Assembly (NCBI GenBank): GCA_012960835.1
Contig: DUAL01000138.1
Location: 1-30,476, forward strand
Direction: 5' to 3'
DNA length: 30,476 nucleotides
Source: Flavobacteriales bacterium
GTDB lineage: Bacteria; Bacteroidota; Bacteroidia; Flavobacteriales; BACL11
Shown here: piece after piece, positions 1 through 6,630 of the stretch
Layout: each line of letters opens with the position of its first letter
Numbering within the stretch: position 1 is the first letter of the stretch
The notes under the pieces: generated by a model
Databases searched by the model: none
Told to the model about the DNA's origin: nothing
What the model saw: the letters and a program-made list of their open reading frames with translations, nothing else
Translations under genes and position numbers: made by a program

Positions 1-1701
1 ACTATTCATCCTTATTGTACAGGAGTCAGTTCTGCTTCTCTTACGGCTATTGCAAGTGGAGGAACGCTAAATTACAGTTATGTTTGGTCTGATGACCCTA
101 CTATTCCTCAAACCACTCCAACTGCTACTTTGCTTGCGGCAGGAATTTATACCATTACCGTAACAGATAGTAGGGGATGTATAGCAACAGATACAACAGA
201 TATTAGTGCATACACAAATGCTATGGACGCTATAATCACAACACAACAATACAATGGCAATGTGGAAGTAAGTTGTTTTGGAGCCAATGATGGCATGGCA
301 ATTGTATCGACTTGGGGCGCACATGCGCCATACACTTACCAATGGTTCGGACCGAACAATTATACCGCCACCAATGATAGTATTGACAACCTTTTTGCCG
401 GTGCATATTCTGTAACTATTGAAGATACCAATGGCTGTTTGATTAACAGATATATTAATTTGACTGAGCCAGATTTATTACAATTTACTTCCTACTTATC
501 AACAAATGAAACATGTTTAGGGGCTTGTAACGGAACAGTTACCCTTGATATTTTAGGAGGAACTTTTCCTTACTTTGGTATTGCAACTAATAATAGTACA
601 ACCAATGTAATTACTTCCCAAATTTTAAGCGATACCATTACTTTTCCGGGAATTTGCTCTGGCATTTACACCATAAGTTTAACAGATGCTAATAATTGCC
701 AAAGCACATTAATTCAAGGAGGAAATAGCCAGCAAACTATTGGTACAACTATTGCTACTTATGCCACTATCGATCCTGCCACTGTGCAGCATCTTATTTG
801 TTATGGCGTTCCAACCGGTTCTATTTCTGTGCAAAGCCTAATGGCTGCACCAAACTATACGTATAGTTGGGAAAATTTAGTTGGAAATAGTTTTGGAACA
901 GACACCATTGCAGATAATTTATCAGCTGGAACTTATGTGCTTTTCGCCCATTATTCCGATTCTTTTGGTTCTTATCCTGGCTGCACAACAAGCGATACAA
1001 TTATTATTACTGAGTCAACTGAAATAATGTCAAACGCTACTGTAAATGATGCGCTTTGTAACGGACAAAGTAGCGGAAGTATTACAACTGCTGCAAGCGG
1101 TGGCACGCCAAGCTTTACTTATTTCTGGTATCCTAATAGCCAAACTACCGCCAATATAAACAACCTAAGTGCTGGCACTTATTCAGTGGATATTACAGAC
1201 AATAACAATTGCTACAAGACCGATACTTTCACAGTTGCTGAGCCAACAGCAGTGGTGGTTAGTATCACACAAAATGGCAATCAATTGCAAAGTACAGTTA
1301 GTGGCGGAACGCCTTCCTATTCCTACCAATGGAGTAGCGGACAAACTAGCCATAATATAAACGCAAATAATTCTGGGGCTTACACCCTTACCATAACAGA
1401 TGCCAATGGTTGTGTACAAGCTTCTAACACCATTGTGATAACTGCAATTACACAAATAGAGGCAGAAGAATTTACCCTTTATCCTAATCCTTTTAAGCAG
1501 GAAACGCTTTTAGATTTTGGAGCAAATAAAGAAATGGTTTCCATTAAAATATTAGATGTTTGTGGGAATGCTTTGGAAACCCACGATTTGAAAAATGCTG
1601 AGCAATTTACCATTAAAAGAGGTAAAAAAGCTTCAGGAATTTACTTCTTGGAAGTAAAAATGGATGGTGAAACTTATCATAAACGGTTAGTTATTCAATA
1701 A
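1..1701 (+). CDS. SprB-repeat surface protein with T9SS type A sorting tail (5' end outside window)
   Basis: The reading frame is open from base 1, so the gene begins upstream and only its last 566 residues are visible; the TTG at 130 is an internal codon, not a start. About six degenerate SprB-type repeats are seen, with boundaries near 1-180, 262-438, 505-705, 790-990, 1045-1215 and 1258-1410. Each has an early Cys-x-Gly, a Gly-Gly-x-Pro-x-Tyr-x-Tyr-x-Trp core, an Ala-Gly-x-Tyr strand and a terminal Thr-Asp-x-x-Gly-Cys. The last repeat lacks the early Cys. The C-terminus (about 1465-1698) begins LYPNPF and ends GIYFLEVKMDG...KRLVIQ, the T9SS type A sorting domain. The family is exported by the gliding/T9SS machinery and anchored at or released from the cell surface, often as adhesins. 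The exact ligand is unknown. Its stop overlaps the convergent LRR gene by 11 bases. Confidence 0.9.
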   Translation, partial: TIHPYCTGVSSASLTAIASGGTLNYSYVWSDDPTIPQTTPTATLLAAGIYTITVTDSRGCIATDTTDISAYTNAMDAIITTQQYNGNVEVSCFGANDGMAIVSTWGAHAPYTYQWFGPNNYTATNDSIDNLFAGAYSVTIEDTNGCLINRYINLTEPDLLQFTSYLSTNETCLGACNGTVTLDILGGTFPYFGIATNNSTTNVITSQILSDTITFPGICSGIYTISLTDANNCQSTLIQGGNSQQTIGTTIATYATIDPATVQHLICYGVPTGSISVQSLMAAPNYTYSWENLVGNSFGTDTIADNLSAGTYVLFAHYSDSFGSYPGCTTSDTIIITESTEIMSNATVNDALCNGQSSGSITTAASGGTPSFTYFWYPNSQTTANINNLSAGTYSVDITDNNNCYKTDTFTVAEPTAVVVSITQNGNQLQSTVSGGTPSYSYQWSSGQTSHNINANNSGAYTLTITDANGCVQASNTIVITAITQIEAEEFTLYPNPFKQETLLDFGANKEMVSIKILDVCGNALETHDLKNAEQFTIKRGKKASGIYFLEVKMDGETYHKRLVIQ

Positions 1702-2899
1702 CAATTCGTTTCTCTACTGTTCCATCATCATAGATGTAAAAGAGGGGTTTGTTCTTTGTTTCTCTGCCTAATACATCAATTGTTCGCAAAAGTTCTTTAT
1801 TTGTAGTGTGTTCTTCAATTATATTAGAAGTATTCCCGCAATTAGAACTGAATGTATTCCAACTATCAATACAATCATTACTCACAGTCCAATTCATCAT
1901 AGACCACCCAGGGTTGTCAACATCTACACAGAACAAACTATAATTTCCAGTAATATCAATATCCCAAAAGGTTGTTCCAATATTTTGATTGTTATTGTTT
2001 CTGATATCTAATGAAGTTAAGTTATTATCAAAACACCATAATTTTTGTAAAAAGTAATTTTCACTAAGATCTAAGGATGTTAAATCATTTCTTTGACAAA
2101 AAAACAATTCCAAGAAAATATTTGCGCTAACATTTATTGAGGTAAGATCATTATTATCTATCATTAAATTTTTTATTGCTGTATTATTAGTTAGATTTAA
2201 GGTAGATATCTGATTGTCATCACACCACAAAGTCTCTAAAAGAGTATTGGATGTAACATCTAAAGCTGTAAGCAAGTTATAATTACAATATAGTGCCATC
2301 AAATTTGAATTATTACTCAGATCTAAGGATGTAATCTGATTATTCTTACAATCAAAAACGGATAAATTAGAATTAGTACTCACATCTATATAGCTAAACA
2401 AATTAAATGGAATTGTTATATTTACTAAATTTGGGTTGCTACTTACATTTATAGTAGAAATTTGATTATGTCCTGCAAATAAAAAAATAAGAAGCGGATT
2501 AGAGTTTACATCTAATGTTGACAAATTATTAAAACTACATTGCAGATTATTTAGATTAACATTTGCCGTTACATCTAATGCTGTAAGTTGGTTTTCATCA
2601 CAGTCTAAATATGTAAGAGTTGTATTATTACTGATATCAATACCGCTTAATTGGTTGTCTTGACAATCAAGATAAAGTAATGCAGTAAAATCTGCAATAC
2701 CTGTTAAATCAGAAATATTTTTACTACTTAAATCAATAGTTGTTAAAGTATTAATATTTGAGGTTTGAACATAATCATCTATAATATTATCATATCCTAA
2801 ACTAATAAGTTCTTGTTCAAAGTTGTCATCTGGGACATAGGTTTGTTGTGCTAAAGTCATTAAAGGCAAGCAAAATAATATGAGTAGTAGTTTTTTCAT
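1691..2899 (-). CDS. Secreted leucine-rich-repeat protein (21-residue Cys-containing LRRs)
   Basis: 402 residues. A signal peptide covers residues 1 to about 18 (MKKLLLILFCLPLMTLAQ). Residues 74-304 are eleven back-to-back 21-residue units with pattern LxxLxCxxNxLtxLdvsxNxx, spaced exactly 21 apart with no insertion; the Cys position is kept in about eight units. This matches the bacterial IRREKO-like LRR class common in Bacteroidota. Residues 305-355 hold four Cys or more and several Trp, resembling an LRR cap. The end (residues 371-402) reads RTIDVLGRE...FYIYDDGTVEKRIVIE, a short C-terminal tail I recall from other flavobacterial secreted proteins and probably a T9SS-type sorting signal, though it lacks the LYPNP motif. 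Role is presumably extracellular protein binding; that is inferred from the fold. The gene lies tail-to-tail with the SprB-repeat gene. Confidence 0.85.
   Translation of the reverse strand: MKKLLLILFCLPLMTLAQQTYVPDDNFEQELISLGYDNIIDDYVQTSNINTLTTIDLSSKNISDLTGIADFTALLYLDCQDNQLSGIDISNNTTLTYLDCDENQLTALDVTANVNLNNLQCSFNNLSTLDVNSNPLLIFLFAGHNQISTINVSSNPNLVNITIPFNLFSYIDVSTNSNLSVFDCKNNQITSLDLSNNSNLMALYCNYNLLTALDVTSNTLLETLWCDDNQISTLNLTNNTAIKNLMIDNNDLTSINVSANIFLELFFCQRNDLTSLDLSENYFLQKLWCFDNNLTSLDIRNNNNQNIGTTFWDIDITGNYSLFCVDVDNPGWSMMNWTVSNDCIDSWNTFSSNCGNTSNIIEEHTTNKELLRTIDVLGRETKNKPLFYIYDDGTVEKRIVIE
1988..2680 (-). repeat. Eleven tandem 63-bp LRR-coding repeats
   Basis: The LRR gene carries eleven in-phase 63-bp units encoding 21 residues each. 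They are conserved mainly at Leu, Cys, Asn and Asp codons rather than as identical DNA, so this is an old protein repeat rather than a recent DNA expansion. Confidence 0.85.
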
Positions 2900-2938
2900 T
2901 GTTTCTTCAAGTTTTTAGAATCTATCAATTAGAATCTA

Positions 2939-2974
2939 TAAAAAAAGCCCATAGTCCAAATTGGCTTAGGGCTT
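2939..2974 (-). terminator. Rho-independent terminator after the small HTH gene
   Basis: Read on the minus strand, AAGCCC (2974-2969) pairs with GGGCTT (2950-2945), with additional internal CCA/TGG pairing, and is followed by a run of T to about 2939. It lies about 30 bases past the stop of the HTH gene and about 45 bases before the start of the LRR gene, so the two minus-strand genes are probably transcribed separately. Confidence 0.75.
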
Positions 2975-3002
2975 ATTTCTTGTAAATAGTGAAGCTTTCT
3001 TA

Positions 3003-3245
3003 TTATTGAATCATGCTTCTTGCAATTTCCAAAATTCTGTCGTCATCAATTTGCACATAACCGCCATTTCTTCCCTTTTCAATATGTATGCCAGCACTTG
3101 TACCTTCTCCCTCTTTGTAATGTGTTCCTCCAAAATAATTTCTAACAGTATCTTCATCCATATTTAACTCATCTGCAATTTTTTTCATACTACCATCTGG
3201 CAGTTTATCTTTCAAATCTCTTAGTTCATTGAATGTAATAATCAT
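3003..3245 (-). CDS. Small conserved helix-turn-helix DNA-binding protein (80 aa)
   Basis: 80 residues starting at ATG 3245. Residues about 19-38 (SMKKIADELNMDEDTVRNYF) read as a helix-turn-helix, a KIADELN first helix and a DTVRNYF recognition helix, followed by GGTHYKEG. The second half contains AGIHIEKGRNGGYVQIDDDRI, which ends in a short helix. I recognise this as a short protein widely conserved in Flavobacteriia and relatives and usually annotated only as DNA-binding; its targets are unknown. It is transcribed away from the EF-G2 gene, with its own terminator. DNA binding is inferred from the HTH-like segment; a structural or RNA-binding role is not excluded. Confidence 0.75.
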   Translation of the reverse strand: MIITFNELRDLKDKLPDGSMKKIADELNMDEDTVRNYFGGTHYKEGEGTSAGIHIEKGRNGGYVQIDDDRILEIARSMIQ

Positions 3246-3299
3246 AGGTTTATGGGTTTTTTATTTGCCGATAAAGTTAAAACAAATTTTTTCACTTTT

Positions 3300-3307
3300 C
3301 AAAATTA
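3300..3307 (-). promoter_or_regulatory. Candidate -7 promoter box (TAATTTTG) for the HTH gene
   Basis: On the minus strand TAATTTTG matches the Bacteroidota -7 consensus TAnnTTTG and sits about 55 bases upstream of the HTH start codon. No convincing TTG element lies 17-23 bases further upstream, so the call is tentative. Confidence 0.35.
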
Positions 3308-3373
3308 TTTTAGCATTTTCTTTTTATAAAAAATTACTCTCTTGGGAGGGCTAAACTAAAAATATAAGTACTT

Positions 3374-3381
3374 TAATTTTG
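3374..3381 (+). promoter_or_regulatory. Candidate -7 promoter box (TAATTTTG) for EF-G2
   Basis: TAATTTTG fits the TAnnTTTG consensus of the Bacteroidota housekeeping sigma factor. It lies 74 bases before the chosen ATG at 3456. The nearest upstream TTG (3342-3344) is about 29 bases away, longer than the usual spacer, so only the -7 box is supported. Confidence 0.4.
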
Positions 3382-3455
3382 AGATTAATAAAAAATTTCT
3401 ATTTTTATTGTCGCAAAACAAGACAAGCAAAACAAAACTCAAAAATATTACGACT

Positions 3456-5564
3456 ATGAAAGTATTTCAGGCAAACGATATTAAAAACTTAGTGCTTATC
3501 GGAAGCACAAAATCAGGAAAAACTACCTTGGCCGAAACCATGATGTTTGAAGGAGGAGTAATTGAAAGAAGAGGAACGGTAGAGGAAAAAAACACCATTT
3601 CCGATTATCATGAAATAGAACACGACAGAGGGAATTCCGTTTATGCCACCTCACTGCATACCGAATGGAGAGGTACCAAACTAAACATTATTGATACGCC
3701 AGGTTTTGACGATTTTATTGGGGAAGTAGTATCCTCCATGCGTGTTGCCGATACTTGTATAATGCTAATAAATGCCAAAAATGGCGTAGAGGTTGGTACA
3801 GAATTGCATTGGAATCACATCCAACATTATAAAAAACCAATGCTTCTGGCCATCAATGCAGTTGATCATTCCCAGGTCGATTTTGATTCTGCTATTGTTG
3901 GAATGAAAGAAAGTTTCGGCAATGGGGTAACCATTATGCAATATCCAGTAAACCAAGGGGATGGTTTCAACAAAATAATTGATTTACTGAAAATGGTTAT
4001 GTATGAGTTTCCAGAGGGAGGAGGTAAGCCTGCCAAGCACCCAATTCCAGAAGAAGAAAAAGAAAAAGCAGACAAACTGCACAATGAACTGGTAGAAAAA
4101 GCGGCCGAAAATGATGATGATTTAATGGAACTTTATTTTGATAAAGGAGAATTAGATGAAGATGAAATGCGAAAAGGACTTAGAATTGGCATGATGAAAA
4201 ATGATGTGTATCCTGTTTTCTGTCTTTCGGCGAAACACAATATGGGGAGTGGAAGAATGATGGGATTTATTTCCAATGTATGCCCATCTGCTGCTGATAT
4301 GCCAGCCGAACAATCCAAAAAAGGGGCTGATATTGTTTGCAGTTCTGATGGACCACTTTCCCTTTTTATTTTCAAAACAGTAATTGAACCACATTTGGGG
4401 GTTTTGTCTTTTTTCAAGGTAACTTCAGGTGTGCTTGAAACTGGAAAAGATTTGGTAAATCAGCAAACAGGAAATACCGAAAGAATAAATCAGTTGCAAG
4501 TAATGGATGGCAACAAAAGAAATCCGGTGGATAAAATTTATGCTGGCGATATTGGCACAACCCTGAAATTAAAATCGACTAAAACCAACCATACTCTTCA
4601 CGAAAAAGGGGAAGATTTTGCTATTAGTCCTATCGAATTTCCTGAACCAAGAGTTACCATGGCAATAGTAGTGGAAGATGAGGCAAATGAAGAAAAAGTA
4701 AGTGAAGCGCTTGATGATATCCAAAGAGAAGACCCAACCATTAAAGTATTTTATGCAAAGGAATTAAAGCAACTCATTATTCAAGGGCAAGGCGAATTAC
4801 ACCTTTCACTGGTAAAATGGCGATTAAAGCATTTATACAAATTGGTAATAGATTACAAACAACCAAAAATATCTTATCGAGAAACTATTCGCACTTCTGC
4901 ACTTGCCAATTACAAACACAAAAAACAATCAGGTGGTGCTGGGCAGTTTGGGGAGGTTTACATCAAAATAGAGCCATTTAAAGAAGGCATGGCCGAACCC
5001 ACCGATTATAAAGTCAGAAAAAAGGAGGAAGTAGAACTAGATTGGGGTGGAAAGTTGGTTTTCTATAATTGTATAGTAGGGGGCGTTATTGACGAAAGAT
5101 ACATTCCTGCTGTGCAAAAAGGTATTTTGGAACTAATGAATGAAGGGCCGCTTACCAAATCTTATATTAGAGATGTTAGGGTGATGCTCTATGATGGAAA
5201 AATGCATCCGGTTGATTCGAACGATATCTCCTTTAAGATTGCTGGTAAAATGGCATTCCGAGATGCTTTTTTAAATGCAAAACCAAAACTAATGGAGCCA
5301 GTGCAGGAGTTGGAAGTAATGGTGCCAGAAGAATTGATGGGAGATGTAATGACTGATTTGCAAGGGAGGCGCTCGGTAGTGTTGGGGATGGAGGCAAAAG
5401 GGCATTATCAAGTTATTAAAACCAAAACCCCCTTGGCAGAATTGGACAGATACTCCACAGCATTGCTATCCATTACGCAAGGAAAAGGCAGTTTTACCAG
5501 CCGATTTAGCGAATACGCAATTGTCCCAAATGATATTCAAAGCAAATTGGTAGCACAAAATTAA
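3456..5564 (+). CDS. Elongation factor G paralog, EF-G2 type, with altered GTPase motifs
   Basis: 702 residues from ATG 3456. A TTG at 3408 would add 16 low-complexity residues and is less likely. All EF-G domains are present. G domain: P-loop GSTKSGKT (16-23) intact; G3 is DTPGF (80-84), with Phe84 where EF-G and EF-Tu have the catalytic His; G4 is NAVD (134-137) instead of NKxD; G5 is SAK (258-260). Switch I reads DRGNSVY instead of ERGITIT. Domain IV keeps SGGAGQFGEV and the tip segment DGKMHPVDS with its His. From what I recall, Bacteroides EF-G2 is a paralog that translocates without GTP hydrolysis and matters under starvation or gut growth; this protein is a plausible relative. It is apparently monocistronic, between its own leader and a strong terminator. 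It lies directly upstream of the str operon, which encodes the canonical fusA. Confidence 0.9.
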   Translation: MKVFQANDIKNLVLIGSTKSGKTTLAETMMFEGGVIERRGTVEEKNTISDYHEIEHDRGNSVYATSLHTEWRGTKLNIIDTPGFDDFIGEVVSSMRVADTCIMLINAKNGVEVGTELHWNHIQHYKKPMLLAINAVDHSQVDFDSAIVGMKESFGNGVTIMQYPVNQGDGFNKIIDLLKMVMYEFPEGGGKPAKHPIPEEEKEKADKLHNELVEKAAENDDDLMELYFDKGELDEDEMRKGLRIGMMKNDVYPVFCLSAKHNMGSGRMMGFISNVCPSAADMPAEQSKKGADIVCSSDGPLSLFIFKTVIEPHLGVLSFFKVTSGVLETGKDLVNQQTGNTERINQLQVMDGNKRNPVDKIYAGDIGTTLKLKSTKTNHTLHEKGEDFAISPIEFPEPRVTMAIVVEDEANEEKVSEALDDIQREDPTIKVFYAKELKQLIIQGQGELHLSLVKWRLKHLYKLVIDYKQPKISYRETIRTSALANYKHKKQSGGAGQFGEVYIKIEPFKEGMAEPTDYKVRKKEEVELDWGGKLVFYNCIVGGVIDERYIPAVQKGILELMNEGPLTKSYIRDVRVMLYDGKMHPVDSNDISFKIAGKMAFRDAFLNAKPKLMEPVQELEVMVPEELMGDVMTDLQGRRSVVLGMEAKGHYQVIKTKTPLAELDRYSTALLSITQGKGSFTSRFSEYAIVPNDIQSKLVAQN

Positions 5565-5584
5565 CATTTTTTTGTTGAAAAAAT

Positions 5585-5602
5585 CAGCCTATTTTTAGGC
5601 TT
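5585..5602 (+). terminator. Short hairpin after EF-G2
   Basis: AGCCTA (5586-5591) and TAGGCT (5596-5601) form a six-base-pair stem with a TTTT loop, 22 bases after the EF-G2 stop. The downstream T run is weak, so it may be an RNA-stabilising stem rather than a terminator in itself. Confidence 0.4.
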
Positions 5603-5611
5603 AAAAATCAG

Positions 5612-5645
5612 AATAAAAGAGCCCTTTGGTTCTTTTATTTTTTTA
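5612..5645 (+). terminator. Strong rho-independent terminator between EF-G2 and the str operon
   Basis: The arm 5612-5623 pairs with 5628-5639 over 12 base pairs (one G-U), with a CTTT loop and a T tract running on to 5644. It insulates the EF-G2 transcript from rpsL. Confidence 0.85.
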
Positions 5646-5705
5646 GGACAAAATATTTATAGTAAAAAAAAAGAATTTTGCTTTTTTTTTGTATTAATAA
5701 ATTCA

Positions 5706-5713
5706 TACATTTG
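5706..5713 (+). promoter_or_regulatory. Candidate promoter (-7 box TACATTTG) for the str-S10-spc-alpha cluster
   Basis: TACATTTG fits TAnnTTTG exactly and lies 36 bases before the rpsL ATG. A TTTTG at 5676-5680 is a possible -33 element, with a spacer of about 25 bases, slightly longer than usual. Transcription would start around 5720, leaving a short leader of about 30 bases with no room for a large regulatory structure. Confidence 0.55.
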
Positions 5714-5749
5714 CCGCCCATTTTAATAAGGATTAAAGTATAATATTTT

Positions 5750-6124
5750 ATGCCAACGATACAACAACTAATAAGAAAAGGTCGACAAAAGCTAGTTAAA
5801 AAAAGCAAGTCCTTAGCCTTGGGTAGCAGCCCTCAAAGAAGAGGAGTTTGTACTAGGGTTTATACCACAACCCCTAAAAAACCAAACTCTGCACTAAGGA
5901 AAGTAGCAAGGGTTCGTCTTACTAATGGAAATGAAGTAAACGCTTACATAGGTGGTGAGGGCCATGCATTGCAAGAGCACTCTATTGTGCTTGTAAGAGG
6001 TGGCAGAGTAAAAGATTTACCAGGAGTTCGGTATCATATCGTAAGAGGCGCATTAGATACTACAGGGGTGGATGGAAGAACACAAAGAAGATCAAAATAC
6101 GGAACTAAAAGGCCGAAAAAATAA
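5750..6124 (+). CDS. rpsL: 30S ribosomal protein S12 (uS12)
   Basis: 124 residues, the normal length. S12 sits at the decoding centre and helps check codon-anticodon pairing. The TTTPKKPNSALRK motif (residues 39-51) keeps both lysines, equivalent to the E. coli Lys42 region, and RGGRVKDLPGVRYH keeps the Lys87-equivalent and the Asp that is methylthiolated in many bacteria, so the sequence is the streptomycin-sensitive form. It is the first gene of the 18-kb ribosomal cluster; its ATG follows an A/T-rich leader without a Shine-Dalgarno motif near the start. Confidence 0.98.
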   Translation: MPTIQQLIRKGRQKLVKKSKSLALGSSPQRRGVCTRVYTTTPKKPNSALRKVARVRLTNGNEVNAYIGGEGHALQEHSIVLVRGGRVKDLPGVRYHIVRGALDTTGVDGRTQRRSKYGTKRPKK

Positions 6125-6140
6125 TTTACTATTTTAACAA

Positions 6141-6611
6141 ATGAGAAAAGGAAGAGCTAAAAAAAGAATTCTATTACCAGATCCAAAGTTTGGAAACACC
6201 TTAATCACAAGGTTTGTAAATAACTTGATGCTTGATGGCAGAAAAAATACTGCTTATCAAATTTTTTATGATGCAATGGATATTATATCAACCAAAGTAA
6301 CAGAGGAAGAAGCAGTTGCAGTTTGGGAAAAAGCATTAGAAAATATAATGCCTGCTGTTGAGGTAAGAAGCAGAAGGATTGGAGGGGCAACATTTCAAAT
6401 CCCTCAACCTGTAAGAGATGACAGAAAAATTTCATTAGGAATGAAATGGATGATTGGGGTCACAAGAAAAAGAAATGAAAAAACAATGTGCGAGAGATTA
6501 GCAGGCGAAATATTAGCCGCTTACAAAGAAGAAGGAGCTACCTTTAAAAAGAAACAAGATACCCACAGAATGGCAGAGGCTAATAAAGCATTCGCTCATT
6601 TCAGATTTTAA
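6141..6611 (+). CDS. rpsG: 30S ribosomal protein S7 (uS7)
   Basis: 156 residues, full length. S7 nucleates assembly of the 3' major domain of 16S rRNA and contacts mRNA and tRNA at the E site. Characteristic segments are LPDPKFGNTLITRFVN near the start, MPAVEVRSRRIGGATFQIP (the beta-hairpin region) and RMAEANKAFAHFRF at the C-terminus. It follows rpsL by 16 bases and precedes fusA by 19, the classical str order rpsL-rpsG-fusA. In enterobacteria S7 represses str translation; no such site can be recognised here. Confidence 0.98.
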   Translation: MRKGRAKKRILLPDPKFGNTLITRFVNNLMLDGRKNTAYQIFYDAMDIISTKVTEEEAVAVWEKALENIMPAVEVRSRRIGGATFQIPQPVRDDRKISLGMKWMIGVTRKRNEKTMCERLAGEILAAYKEEGATFKKKQDTHRMAEANKAFAHFRF

Positions 6612-6630
6612 ATTGATTAGGGAATAAAAA

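Noticed and set aside
1988..2680. CRISPR-like or DNA tandem array suggested by 63-bp periodicity
   Set aside because: The periodicity comes from in-frame LRR codons with diverged DNA; there are no identical repeats with unique spacers and no cas genes.
3408..3455. TTG start giving a 16-residue longer EF-G2
   Set aside because: The added residues are Lys/Thr/Asn low complexity and not part of EF-G; ATG 3456 (MKVFQANDIKNLVLIG) begins just before the P-loop, as in the family.
3456..5564. EF-G2 as a decaying pseudogene copy of fusA
   Set aside because: The frame is intact over 702 residues, all domains are present, the domain IV tip is conserved, and it has its own terminator.
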